Assembly (NCBI GenBank): GCA_012845835.1
Contig: JABAKD010000019.1
Coordinates: forward strand, 13,471,344 to 13,535,343
Direction of reading: 5' to 3'
Source: Undaria pinnatifida
Lineage: Eukaryota; Sar; Phaeophyceae; Laminariales; Alariaceae
Length of the DNA stretch: 64,000 bases
Shown here: positions 41,433-52,360 of the stretch, piece by piece
Position numbering within the stretch: position 1 is the first letter of the stretch
Layout of the letters: each line of letters starts with the position of its first letter
The notes under the pieces: model-generated
The model's input: the letters and a program-made list of their open reading frames with translations, nothing else
Databases searched by the model: none
What the model was told of the DNA's origin: nothing
Position numbers and translations under genes: made by a program

Positions 41433-41542
41433 TGTGTTGTTGTTCTCACATTATTTCGCATAATCATATCCGTGATCAGGACAGACTCCAGTCACTCTGG
41501 AGCTGAGCAATACCCCACAGACAAGACACAAACAAACCAAAA
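41433..41542 (+). mobile_element. Lone family-G terminal repeat
   Basis: GTTGTTGTTCTCACATTA, CTCCAGTCACTCTGGAGCTG and AATACCCCACAGACAAGACA match the TIR of the family-G element at 47544. The rest of the element is missing, and D sequence begins soon after. Confidence 0.6.
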
Positions 41543-41559
41543 TGTCCTTCAAAATAATA

Positions 41560-42665
41560 ATAGGTAGGCCTGGCTTTTGGAATAAATTTATCAAACGCCG
41601 TTGCCCCCCCCCCCCCTCCCCAACCCCCCCCCCCCCCCCCCCCCCCCTCTCCCCCCCGCCCCACTTAACATCAAATCTGCTACGATAATAAAACTACCAG
41701 GCAGGTGATATCACGCCATTACCTATACAGTCAGCCATGCCGCAGCTCAAATTCATTATAACCCGCCCCCCCCCCACGCCCCTTCCTTACTCACCACCCG
41801 CACCATCGCCAAGCCCTATCTAGCATGTATCGTTGGGTTCCTCTCAGGTATACAATGATGCGAGCTAACGTTGTTAGATCCCCCCCCAACCCTCCATCGG
41901 CCTCCCCCCCTGGTTTTGTTGTCTCCTGCCGCCCCACCTAAAATCAAAATCTGCCAGAGAAATGAACACCACCAGATAGTGGATATCACCCTCATTACTA
42001 ATCTAGTCATCCATGCTGTAGCTCCATTTCATACCCCCCCCCCCTCCCAACGGCCCTTCCTTCCCCGCAATCCGCACCATCGCCAAGACCTAGAACAACA
42101 CGTATAGCAAGTTCCTAACAGACATACATATACGATATATCGTATGCGACTTTAAGCTGTTGGAAATGCCCCCTTCCCCCTCCTTCGAACACTCCGCCCT
42201 CTCTTCACCGGTGATACGACTTACAGGATATACATGATAAACTGGTGCATTCCTTCCACAACCGTCAGATTTGTCCACTTAAAGGATATATATTTTCCGC
42301 GCACATATCGAGTTGCCCCCGCCCGCTCCCCGCCCCCCTGTCCCCCCGCTCCCTCTTGTTCAAACCCCGGCTTCCACGCCCTTACAATATCCGTTTATGC
42401 GACTCGCAGGACATATACTTGATAAACATATGCACTTCCTTCCCCCTCAAAAACGGGCATTATATTTTCCGCGCACAGATTGATTAAAACCACCACTCGA
42501 CCCTGGTACAAACTACATTGTACCTCCAAGGGGAATATCCTTAATCAAGACGCCACCCAGTAATACGCGCGATCGGAGTATCACACACAGCTTGTGCAAC
42601 GATGAGTTTCGACGAAACCTTCGATCTCACAGTTGGAGTGAATACTAATTTTATATAATATATAT
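41560..42665 (-). mobile_element. Family-D copy with duplicated inner block
   Basis: The minus-strand D arm lies at 42120-42665 (CACTCCGCCCTCTCTTCACC, ACTTACAGGATATACATGAT, GATCGGAGTATCACACACAG). Inside it are two diverged direct copies of a block of about 200-270 bp (41662-41870 and 41938-42115). Each copy has AAAATCAAATCTGCCA-type starts, a CACCATCGCCAAG core and C-runs. Long C homopolymers lie at 41606-41656. No second arm was found. Confidence 0.6.
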
Positions 42666-43986
42666 CGCGAATGATGCATCTGGGCTAAGACGTGTGGAGT
42701 GGTGTCCGTGAGGGGTGGTATGTGTCAAGATATTTGTAGTGTAAAAACGCATGGACGATTCAACAGGATATTTGGGTTTTGTGCTGTATGGTAGGGCGGG
42801 TTACGAGGAGACGCTTCGACGCCGGTGATGTGAGAGATGTTTTACAGTATGTTTGCTCCACCCCAACCTCTGCTCATGGTTAGCTACTGCACGATCTACT
42901 GTTTCAGCGCAGACAGACTTCCGTTCAGGTCATGAGCCATCGTGTTAATGTGGATTCAGAGCCGGCCATGTCCTCCCATTTTCGAAAAGGGTATTCTCCG
43001 TTGACCGAGGAGCCTAATCAGTACATGGTCGGACAACACCACAGCGATCGCTTATGCACGACGACGGGCCTTGACAAAACTATGTCAGGCCCAGAGATCA
43101 CCCTAGCAGCAACAGAGTAGGATGCCATTCAGGTGCAGATGGCGCAGTAAGCCAAGGCGGGTCACCGCTTGGAGGAGATAGACGGTAAACTGTTTAGACG
43201 GATGCTTCTTGCGCCAGCTGATTAACGAAATGTCGGTGCTCAAGACGTACAAGCGTACGCCCCGGTAAAAACAACAACACTACCGCAACACTCGGCGACG
43301 GTCGTGGTGCTGTTATGGCGCTTGAGGCCAGATAGGTGAGTCGCGAATGCAAGAGATATACCATTAGCTATCACACATGCAGGTCGCAGTACAGGAAGCT
43401 TCAACGCCTGTGCTATGAGACAAATTTACTCTGTTGCTGCTCTACCTCGGCCTCTGCTCAGCGCTAGCTATCGCATCTACTGCTGCAAAACATGGACATG
43501 TTTCCCGTCAATATGTGGCGCTGACCCACGTTGATCAACCATTTCCGCCAACATACTGCAGAGGGTGGTGTACAGCTTTCTGCATGCGCGCTTGAATGAA
43601 ATTTGTTGACATTTCCCCCTCGCTCGCGCTCGGTCGATGAAGACCCAACGCGCTCCGTTACGGCCACAAATACAGGTATGCAGCGGCCTCTGGTCTATAC
43701 CGACTTCTGCCGTCCGTCATACCATAGTTTCTACGCCCCGTCCCTTCACTCGCAGTTGGATGGTCCCCGAACGTCAATCAACCTCGATCTCCGGCATCAT
43801 TGTAAATCCCCTAACCGAACTATTAAAGCGCGACACTGCGGAGTGTCTGAACTTCTCGACGCTCGTCACAGGAGAATCCCTTGTATACCATACCCCACAC
43901 ACAAGTAAAGTTATTGAGATTCACTCACAGCGGTACACGATGAACAACCATCATAGCCTGGGTACACAATGGAACCTACTTATAAG
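42666..43986 (+). pseudogene. Unassigned coding-like remnant with a direct repeat
   Basis: Plus frame 42932-43120 reads MSSHFRKGYSPLTEEPNQYM and stays in frame past a stop into LEEIDGKLFRRMLLAPAD. A direct repeat of about 100 bp flanks it (42815-42920 and 43388-43490: GGAAGCTTCAACGCC-type starts, CTCTGCTCA..TAGCTA.CGCA.CTACTG). A frame of 139 codons (43637-44056) has a protein-like middle but runs into the LTR. The family is unknown. Confidence 0.2.
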
Positions 43987-44301
43987 TGTTCATTGTATCC
44001 TTGGATATGATGCAGATATGATGACGGTTAAGTATTGTAGGGGTTTCCAGCGATAAGTTGGCTACACCGTAGCGGTATATCGGCCCGGGATGGTGAAATT
44101 ATTTTGGGTATTTCGTCGGCACTGCTCGTTGTGATTCTTCTACCGAGTGAGTCTTCTCTCCGCGATGTGCCTTGGCTAGGAGCAACGTAATGTATATATG
44201 TAGACTACGTCTGATAGTTGTCTTCATACCGGTGGCTACACTCCTCCACTATTGTCAGCTCAACGGGTAAGCCCTCTACGCTTCGTAGGGATCTACAAAC
44301 A
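43987..44301 (+). mobile_element. Copia 5' LTR
   Basis: The repeat is 315 bp, begins TGTT and ends AACA. It is about 85-90% identical by eye to 52361-52675, which has exactly the same length. Near the end CCCTCTACG-CTTCGTAGGG forms a hairpin. The 5 bp upstream (ATAAG) do not match those after the 3' LTR (AGTGT), so no target duplication was found. No primer site was recognised after it. Confidence 0.7.
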
Positions 44302-44452
44302 CGATGATTATCGCGTACCGTACGCTGTACTGTCCCTGTTCGAAGAAAAGGGTGTTGAGTGACGTGGGCTCTTCTGCGGAAGAGAGATAGCTGGGGATAT
44401 AACACAAACAGGCCTCCCTGTGAAAGGGAGCGAGCTTGGCGTCTTTTGAACC

Positions 44453-44840
44453 ATGCCTGAGGGAGGGGTTCAAACGGTGGTTGAGGACGTGAAGGTGTTG
44501 GCAGAGAGAGCGGGGAGCTCTCATCGGGCCAAGATGCGGGAGCTGGAAGAGCTGCTCGCATTACGGGACCAACTTGAGAAATAAATCGAGGGTGGTTTCC
44601 GTTATGGTTTCCGGACCATAGACCAGATTTCGGCAGGATGGCACGACTTCTATCAAATCAAAGGTCGCATTGGGGGAAGCGAACTCATCATTCGCGAGTA
44701 CTCGCAATTTCTCCTCGAGCTCTCAAGCTTCTCTCTACGACTGGAGCAAACGCGAGACATTTCTCAGCCGTTTCAGGTACCAGACAGGGGAGCGGGCGTG
44801 GGCAGATGTGAGTCACAGCTCGTAATCCCAGTACTTGAGA
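44453..44840 (+). pseudogene. Possible gag-like remnant after the 5' LTR
   Basis: The plus frame starts MPEGGVQTVVEDVKVLAERA and continues as a charged helical stretch to LEELLALRDQLEK. It meets one TAA and then stays open in the same frame (GFRYGFRTIDQISAGWHDFY ... QFLLELSSFSLRLEQTRD) to the hAT-like insertion at 44842. Copia gag is expected at this place, but none of its motifs is recognised. Confidence 0.3.
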
Positions 44841-44841
44841 C

Positions 44842-45470
44842 CAGGGATGTACAAACCTTAAGATTGAACACATTACGCACCCGTAATTACGGCAAATCGG
44901 GGATTGACATTACACACGCGTAATTACGGCTACCGTGCGGGGACAAAAGCCCCCCATCCCCGGGGGTTCCGTGTATAGCTGTGTTACCCTGTACCCAAGC
45001 TGTACCCAGGGGTTCCGTACGTAGCATTTGCTCTCTTGCTTCGCGTTCTCGCCGAGATGTGGTGTCTGGTAGTATGTTCGTATGTTTGATGTATGATACC
45101 TTACCGCCACAGCTGCAGCCCTGCAGCAACCGTTAGAGAGCATGTTGTATGTTGTTATGTTGTATGGTAGATAGCGCAGAGTACAGACTTCAGAAAAGTC
45201 AAGAAGAAAAAAGATCATGCTCATTCTCCATTCTCCATGTCCTTACTCGGAGCGATCAAACCTCAAACCAGCTGCTTCAAACTTTAACCTTCTGAACCAA
45301 GTAGCACAAGGGACGCACCGTAGAAATACGGAAAATTACCGCGGAATATCCTCATTACCGCGGAATATCCACATTACCGCGGAATATCCACATTACCGCG
45401 GAATATCCACATTACGCACGGCCCATCCACATTACCCGTCATTACCCGTAATGCGTAATGTACATACCTG
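44842..45470. mobile_element. hAT-like non-autonomous element, 8-bp target duplication
   Basis: The element starts CAGGGATGTACA and ends TGTACATACCTG, an inverted repeat with one mismatch in 12. The flanks are CTTGAGAC (44834-44841) and GTTGAGAC (45471-45478), 7 of 8 identical. That fits the 8-bp duplications and the nTnnnnAn pattern of hAT insertions. The 629 bp contain no transposase. Inside lie CCGTAATTACGG-type palindromes near the left end and a 19-bp tandem repeat near the right end. Confidence 0.8.
45340..45416 (+). repeat. 19-bp tandem repeat inside the hAT-like element
   Basis: ACCGCGGAATATCCACATT occurs four times in a row, the first with one change (CTCATT). It contains CCGCGG. 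Related ATTACCCGT words follow toward the element end. Confidence 0.9.
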
Positions 45471-45478
45471 GTTGAGAC

Positions 45479-46200
45479 TGGGAGTTAGAGCACTAGCCGC
45501 AGCAGCCGCGTAAGCAGCAGCAGCAGTTCAAGACGGAGAAAAGTTCATGGTTTAATTAGGGACGAGGGGGGAACAGCAGGAGGAGCTCTTGCAGCTGCAA
45601 TTGAAGCAGAAGCTGCAGCCTCCGGCGGCACAATCTCCTGCTTGGACGTTACAGCTCGTATTTTCAATGCTCGAGACTAGGAGCGAGCGCACTGCACAGC
45701 AGCAGCCGCTGGGGCAGCAAGAGCAGTTAGAGACGGGGGGGGAGAGAGGGCTCGAAGATTTGGTTGTCAGACTAAATTACGAGCAGTATCTGTCGTGCTC
45801 CGTGGGAGCACCGGCTGCTGAGCCCGTTGGTGTGTGGGGCCGGGTTGGGGTCGGCACGAGGTGGCTGGTTGCGGTCGAGGACGCTGGGTGTGGGAGCCAC
45901 GGACACCCAGGTGGAGAATCCTTCCCACCTTTTGCACCAGACTGAGGCAACAACCACAGGTCATGTAATGGAAATTTGTTTCTGTCTTGGCTTTGTCTTG
46001 TTCCTAGAGTAATACCGCAGGTAGTGGACGTTTCCTATGTGAAAATACATACGGAGTAATATGAAATGCTGTCGCGACATACGATACTGCTATTAATACC
46101 TACTACTCGGTATACAACAGCAGTATGTGACTGACGTAGCGATGACATGTTACTCTTTGCGGCTGGGACGATAATTTTCTTTCGCGTTATTTGCTGTTAA
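45479..46200 (+). other. Open frames after the hAT-like element, unassigned
   Basis: A frame at 45556-45945 is rich in Gln, Leu and Glu (QQEELLQLQLKQKLQPP). A second frame, in phase with the one upstream of the insertion, reads RDEGGTAGGALAAAIEAEAA after a Ser/Arg-rich run. GCAGCAGCAG-type codon repeats make both frames long. Which one was coding is unclear. Confidence 0.2.
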
Positions 46201-46282
46201 CCCCTTTGGAGCCCCCAAACCCCTCCCGATACTAAATCCAAGTCATTTTTGTCCCCAAAAAGGGTTTCCAGTTGTAAAGGGG
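46201..46282. mobile_element. piggyBac-like 82-bp MITE flanked by TTAA
   Basis: TTAA lies on both sides (46197-46200 and 46283-46286). The element begins CCCCTTTGGAG and ends TTGTAAAGGGG, so the outer 7 bp are perfect inverted repeats. A TTAA target and CCC-type ends are typical of the piggyBac superfamily. The AAACCCC / GGGTTT words inside can extend the hairpin. Confidence 0.65.
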
Positions 46283-46789
46283 TTAAGACTTTGTTTTCGC
46301 GTCAAGTCATAGCAACGGCCAGAGTAGCTTGGGCAGAGGGACATGCAGGATAAATGCTTGTGCCTGACTCCCAGCCCCTCTTGCTCCAACCACCGGCAAA
46401 TGTGATTGTTTGTGGTATGATAGCTCTGCTGATCAACAGGCTACTAGGCACAGGATGCAGCATGCTTGACGGGTTGATAATAGATGATGTCAGCACTAGC
46501 TAGCGCTTGCTTGCGACAGCCTTCTGTCTCTCGCATGTACAGGAGCTTAGTACTTTGGTTCATTTTCAATCAACCATTTTTCCTCACGCACCAAAGAGGG
46601 AAGGAATTGAGAACGAATTCCCCATCTCCGAAGGTAATATTAATAGTTGATTTCGGTTGTGTGCCGTGTATTTTCCCAACAAAATTGTTCGTACGATATC
46701 GTACGTCATCCGGTTTTACAGACTGTCTTGCTTTCCTTGTCTTCTCTTTTCTTGCCTTTTTCGTTTTGTTTCGTTTTCTCCTCTTTTCT
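46283..46789. other. No gene recognised; pyrimidine tract
   Basis: 46730-46850 is a T/C-rich tract on the plus strand. It makes the Lys-rich part of a 161-codon minus frame (46570-47055). Confidence 0.4.
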
Positions 46790-47060
46790 TTTCTTTCCTT
46801 TTCCTTTATCTTCTTTTCTTTACTTTGTTTCTTTTCTCCAATTGACTTCCACTTGTCGTCCGTATGCGTAGTGATAGATATTACGTGTAATATATGCGTT
46901 GCAGTCTTCCTTGGGTGGCAATCGGAATAGTTGGTTTCTCCAGGAATGAGTAACGAGACGTATGCACCGGCATGGACCTGGCACATCGTAGGCTGACTCC
47001 CGATTTCACTTTTATATGTTTCTGGTGGAGGAAGGAATTGCGTCAGCTGTGACATATGCG
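46790..47060 (-). mobile_element. Inverted partial copy of family-G interior
   Basis: On the minus strand this matches 47667-47935 at about 85% identity with no indels over 80 codons. Shared peptides are ETYKSEIGS, TMCQVH.GAYVSLL, CHPRKT and SITTHT. It ends where the D fragment at 47064 begins. Both copies are open in the same frame, though base changes are not concentrated at third positions. Confidence 0.6.
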
Positions 47061-47063
47061 AAG

Positions 47064-47125
47064 ATGAGTTTTTTTGACAAAATATTGGATCTCACATCTG
47101 GAGTTTATTTTAATTTTTACAAGGG
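47064..47125 (-). mobile_element. Family-D end fragment
   Basis: GATGAGTTTTTTTGAC and GGATCTCACATCTGGAGTTT match the D terminus. Confidence 0.5.
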
Positions 47126-47543
47126 CTCCGCATGGGGCCGGCATTCGCCGGCGCCCATGCTTCGGGTAGGGCAGGGCAGCACTTCGACAACTTAAGGTGT
47201 AGCTGTCCGATTTGGCATGCATTGAACTTTAAAGTAATGCCAAGAGTTTAATACGAACATGGGATTATGAAAGTCATGCTTTGACAAAAGAAAAACGTAT
47301 AATATTTTACAACAAAGAAGGCAAGGATAGGCGAATCACACTATGTTAAATGCGCCGTCAAGTAAAAGTTGACGTCTATCAAACAAAAATACCGAAAAGA
47401 GTGTTATTGAGAACCTGCGTCGCCTCTATTATAGGAAGTTCAACTTACTAGACAAAAAAGAAGAAAGAATCGCGAAAAATCATGTTGGCAGAAAAACAAA
47501 TTTGCAGGAAGCAGCTGAAAGGTCAAGAAACAGGCAATATTTA
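47126..47543. other. No gene seen
   Basis: Anonymous AT-rich sequence. Confidence 0.4.
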
Positions 47544-49480
47544 AGTTGTTGTTGTTGTCGTTCTCACATTAACTCGCATAATCAAGTCCGTGGTCACAGG
47601 ACAGGTTCCAGTCACTCTGGAGCTGAGGAATACCCTAGGGGAAAAACACAAACCAAAGGTGGTACACGCATAGATCACAGCTGACGCAATTCATGCCTCC
47701 ACCAGAAACATATAAAAGTGAAATCGGGAGTCACTCTACGATGTGCCAGGTCCATACCGGTGCATACGTCTCATTACTCGCGCCTGGAAAAACCGACTAT
47801 ACCACTTGCCACCCAAGAAAGACTACCACGTATATATTACACGTGGTATCTATCACTACGCATACGCACAACAGACGCAAGTCAATTGGAAAAAAGAAAC
47901 AAACAAAGAAGAGAAAGGAAAGGAAATGGGTGCACGGGGCCAAGAAAATGAAAAGGTAAATAATTTTTGGGGGGCCTACTGGCGAGTCTGCCACCAGAAC
48001 GATGCCACGTGGTTTTTCGACGATCTACAGCAGTACTACGAACGACTTCCGATACACCCACCGAAGCACGGACTACCGGCGAATTACGCGATCGACAGCT
48101 GGCCGTGGTTGTCACGTGTCTCTGTGTTGGGGGCCCCTGTGCGCTGCCTCATGTTGGCTCTTGTTTGGGTAAAACATGCGGTGTGCTCGATGGTCTCACG
48201 GCAGCAGCACACCAGAATCAGAACGTCCGCTCGTACAACGTATCATTCTTACAGGAAATGTAATATTTTTTCCTCCATCAATATGAACATAAAACGGTTG
48301 TTATATATTGGACAGAGTGATGCGTGTACGACTTAACTTGCCAACGGCACTCGTACTGCACTTTGAGCTATCTGCTGTGGTTCTGGTTGCTACTAGTTGC
48401 TGCAGTATGTGCTAGAAGTTTCGCCCTTCATCTACTGCTGCTGCACCTGATGTTGTGTGTTTACCAATGTCGTCAGTTGGCGTTCATGCTCGTCGTACAT
48501 ACTACTGTTCTCACCCAGTACGTAAGGGTTTCCTCGTACCTCGACGGCACGACGACCAGCTCAAAACAGAAGGGAGGTCACGTGAAATGGCGTGGACAAT
48601 GGCCACATAGAAGCGAGCACAGCGGGATAGTTCGCTGCGAATCAACCGCACTCGTTCATGCCTACAGCAGAGGCTGCCTGGAGTGTCAGCGGCCATGATA
48701 AAGCCAGGGCCAAAGGCCGAATAGACGGCTCTACCTGCTTGGTTTTGTCTCGAGATTCTGTTGCATGAAAATGTCATGATTCCATGGTTTGGGAGTTATT
48801 TTGTCACGAAACGTTTTGCCGTCGGTAATTTGTGTCGCGAAATTGTTGGATATCGTCGGTAACTTGTGTGACGTTTTAGGTGAACCCACACTAAAAAAAT
48901 GAATTTCCCTCTGGCCAAACGAACAGAAACAAAAGCAATAAAAAGGCCGGGCAAGAAACCAAACGAACTACGAGTAAAAAAGTACAGGAAAGAAACGAAC
49001 GCTCGAGAGTATGCCACCGCAAAATTTCAAACAGCAGTATCACGTACCGTTTAGAAATGATGCCAATTTTGTAAATCTTTCAGGCGTTGCAGCCATTAAG
49101 ATTCAACAATTTTCCCAAAATTCCTCCTCGGCATGCGGTGTTTTTGCAACTTTTCGCTCGTCTCGCTCGGCACCCGTCTGCGTTCACACACGGCAGGGCG
49201 AGGGGCGTTGGAGCCGCCCCCCGAAGGCGGCGCTCGAACCAAGCTATATCCGACCGAGAATTCCAGTTCCGCGAATCGCATGCTTCGGCCAAGACAAAAA
49301 ACTCCTGACCAAATACTACATGGCACCAAAGAATGATTTATTATATATTTATATTATGCGTGTACCACCTTGGGTTGTGTGTGTGCTTTCCCTGGGGTAT
49401 TCCTCAGCTCCAGAGTGACTGGAACCTGTCCTGTGACCACGGACTTGATTATGCGAGTTAATGTGAGAACAACAACAACA
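47544..49480. mobile_element. Family-G element with about 120-bp TIRs
   Basis: The left end (47544-47664) and right end (49362-49480) are inverted repeats about 90% identical: GTTGTTGTTGTTSTCACATT-type starts, ACTCGCATAATCAAGTCCGT, GTTCCAGTCACTCTGGAGCT and AGGAATACCC. Length is 1.94 kb. Internal frames (47743-48336, 197 codons; 48324-48698, 124 codons; 47967-48263, 98 codons) overlap and show no recognised transposase domain. A third TIR copy lies alone at 41433-41542. No target duplication could be fixed. Confidence 0.75.
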
Positions 49481-49518
49481 GATATATTGGTGGCGGCTGA
49501 TGGCTGTAGGGGTATGGC

Positions 49519-49625
49519 TAGTACCAGTAGTATTATATTAAAGGTACGCCCGGGAGATGATGACGGGCATTGTTAGTACCAGTAGTATTATATTTCGGGT
49601 ACGCACGAGAGATGATGACAACATA
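49519..49625 (+). repeat. 55-bp tandem duplication
   Basis: TAGTACCAGTAGTATTATAT starts at 49519 and 49574. GGTACGC and GAGATGATGAC follow at the same spacing. Confidence 0.85.
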
Positions 49626-50273
49626 CGTGGTAGGTTGGTTTGTCTTATACAATGCGGGCTACTTCCAGAATAGCTGGTTGTCAACCTTAACAGCGATCTA
49701 TTAATAGCGTAGTACGGTACACGAAATGAAGAAACCGGCAGTGAGGAAATATAGTATCACTCACGTGTTAAGATGCAATATGTGGTGGAAATATCGGGAT
49801 GTGTTTTTCTCGTTAAACTCAAGATTCCACCCTGATTTTGTCCCGGTTATGCCTACTGTATTATAAATATGATATTGTAGTCTGACATGCTTTGCTTGAC
49901 AATTAATGATGATAGGATTTTGATTATATTCAAGCCTCCGTTTGTTAGATCGCCCCCTTAACTCTCCCAGCCCTTATCGTGCGCGTGTGCAGCGTGTTAT
50001 GATAAGCGGTAACTGATGTATGCCGGACCAAAAATGGAATGGGGTAGATTATAAGGTTCTTATAGTCCACAGTTAGGTGTTCAAACATTGTATGTACGTT
50101 GTATACGAGCATTTTGAGAACAGACGAAGATGGTCAACATTCCTGCGTTTGTTATGGAGTTTACCTGATGATTCCGTATTCTTCACACGCGTTTAAATCA
50201 AGGTTGCCTAACAGTTTAAAGGACTGCTATTTTTTTTATCGCGGTAGCTAATCAAGTAGCAGCATGGACTAAC
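49626..50273. other. No gene seen
   Basis: AT-rich anonymous sequence without frames of note. Confidence 0.4.
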
Positions 50274-50432
50274 ACTATTATAAAAAATGAAAATACACTC
50301 CAGCTGTGAGATCGAAGATTTCGTCGAAGCTCATCTTTGCAAGCTGTGTGTGATACTCCGATCGCGCGCATTACGAGTTGTGTGTCCTCACTAAGGATAT
50401 AGGTCGGCTACCCCCCTATTGCAGCACTGTGG
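50274..50432 (+). mobile_element. Family-D single terminus
   Basis: The stretch holds only the outer 160 bp: ACACTCCAGCTGTGAGATCG, CATCTTTGCAAGCTGTGTGT, CCGATCGCGCGCATTACG and CACTAAGGATATAGGTCGGC. Confidence 0.7.
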
Positions 50433-50589
50433 CATTACGTGTAGCGAGGCGCTAGCGCTCTGATCTATGTACTCTGAAACAGAGATTAACACGCGGCTGA
50501 GTTCGTGCTATACCAGCATCAAACAGCTGTCGAGTCAACTTTGAAATATAGTGACATATGGCGAGATTTGATATGATTTTGCGGGGTTT

Positions 50590-51323
50590 GCAGTTAATGG
50601 TGATAAATGCGTTGGTCCGGGTAGGACAAACTCGCTCGAGGAAGGTCTCAAACAGACTGGCCTTTCCACGAACTGGTAGGGCGCTTGATGTGGCTTGCTA
50701 ACCAGACACGTCCGAATTTCGCGAACGCAGTGAGAGCGGTAGCCAGGTACACCAACTCGCCCAGTGAGATACACTGGAAGACAACGGTTGGTATTCTAGA
50801 GTATATTTTTTTCACGAGTGATTTTAGGATTACTTTTCAGAGAGGCAGTGGACTGGAGCTGGTTGCGTATGCGGATGCAGACTCCGCCAGCAATGACAGT
50901 GATAGGAGGTCGGTTTCCGGTGGGGCTGTCATGTGCGCAGGAGCATCCGTGTGATGGTTTTCGAGGACTCGAAAGTGCGTGACGCTTTTGACCACAGAAG
51001 CCGAGTACGTAGCACTGGCAGACAACATCAAAGAGGTGACTTTCGTGCGGTGCGTGTAGAGGTTTATTTTGCCTGGCCTTGGTTATGCATGCATCACTGC
51101 TTTTGAGGACAACAAGGGGGCAAGGCACCTGGCTAATAACCCGGTGTGCGCGTCGAATCCGATACACATCGACATTTGGCACCACTTCCTCCGAGAGCTC
51201 GTATTCAGGCAAGAGTTTGACATTGTCGCCGTAGAGTCTGAGCAGCAACACGCAGAGTTCCTGACGGGGGCACTTGCCGGTCCAGTTTTTTGTTTTTACC
51301 GGGATTTTGTGATGAACAGTTGA
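50590..51323 (+). pseudogene. Copia pol fragment: end of reverse transcriptase and RNase H
   Basis: One frame carries WPFHELVGRLMWLANQTRP, then AYADADSASNDSDRRSVSGG, TTEAEYVALADNIKEV, FEDNKGARHLANNPV and IHIDIWHHFLRELVF, ending ...FYRDFVMNS. These are the standard Ty1/copia RNase H blocks; the acidic residues of ADAD, TEAEY and EDN are present. Two in-frame stops (TGA 50952-50954, TAG 51057-51059) break it. The RT core with its YVDD motif is missing upstream, where the D terminus ends at 50432. Confidence 0.9.
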
Positions 51324-52360
51324 TTTTGGGAGAACGGTGAAATATGTCATGATTTAGTACACTAGGTTCGCTGTTTCTACTGTTTACCAATGATATTTGA
51401 GCAGGGAGTTTGAGAATGTTTTGGGACTTGGGGACTGTGAGGATTTTTGGTCAACTACCCGGGGTCATCCCTGCGTAATCAGTCTATGGTTTTCTCAACT
51501 AGCCCCGTAATGAGACCCAGCTGAGCCAAATCGTTTAGTTTTCATCCTGCAAGGAGGGGTCACGCCCACCTGTTACCGCTTGTGCGGGGAAGGATTCGCT
51601 TGCCCACTTAAGAGGATTATGGCTCGTTAAGTAGGAAAAAGGTCTCAAACTCGACAAGTTCGATGTACGTCTGAACCCGAGGGCGCAAAAACGTTTTCGC
51701 GAGCTGATTTGAGTTGTTTCTTGACGGATTATTCTGCATATATTAGCTGGATTTTAGTACTTTCAAGAGTGCATGGTAGTTAGGGAGGCAAGTATTTGTT
51801 TCTTGATTTTTGAAATAATAATGTTTTCATGATTGCATTGTCTAGTATGGCATGATTTTGCTCTGGATTTGAGCATTTGGAATCTGATTTTTTTTTTATT
51901 ATGTGCCCAGTCGGGAGGCGTTTGTCTAATTCGAAAGTAGGTTTTGAGACTGCTGTCCGATCACACTTGTTCGCATCCCTCTTCTATGGAGCTGACAACC
52001 GTTTGATAAGGAAGGCTGACTGCTGATCATAAGGCCGACGTTTGAGGTCTTGGATTTCTGGAATTTGGATTTCAAATTTGAGTTTTTGGTCTATGGATTT
52101 CGGATATGAGTTTTTGTGTTTGGACTTAGGATTTTACGACTTAGATCATAGGTTCGTCGAGATTGATGTTGGATACTGTCCCGCTGAATTGTATCTCTAG
52201 ATTTATGGAGTGCTTTTCAAGGACTTTGGTGCTGCAATCTTTCTTTCTTGTCACAGTAGTACTGAGAGGATATTGATTGACCGTATTTTTCATTGAATGC
52301 GGTTGCCCGGATGATATGACCATATAGCATCATACCGTATCATTGACTAAGCAGGGAGGC
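51324..52360 (+). other. Non-coding 3' region of the copia element
   Basis: About 1 kb without useful frames. TTGGATTTCTGGAATTTGG-type T/G-rich words occur at 52050-52130, and a purine-rich GCAGGGAGG lies just before the LTR (52351-52359). Confidence 0.5.

Noticed and set aside
46570..47055. Lysine-rich 161-codon protein gene
   Set aside because: The Lys-rich half is the complement of a simple T/C tract, and the other half is an inverted piece of family G.
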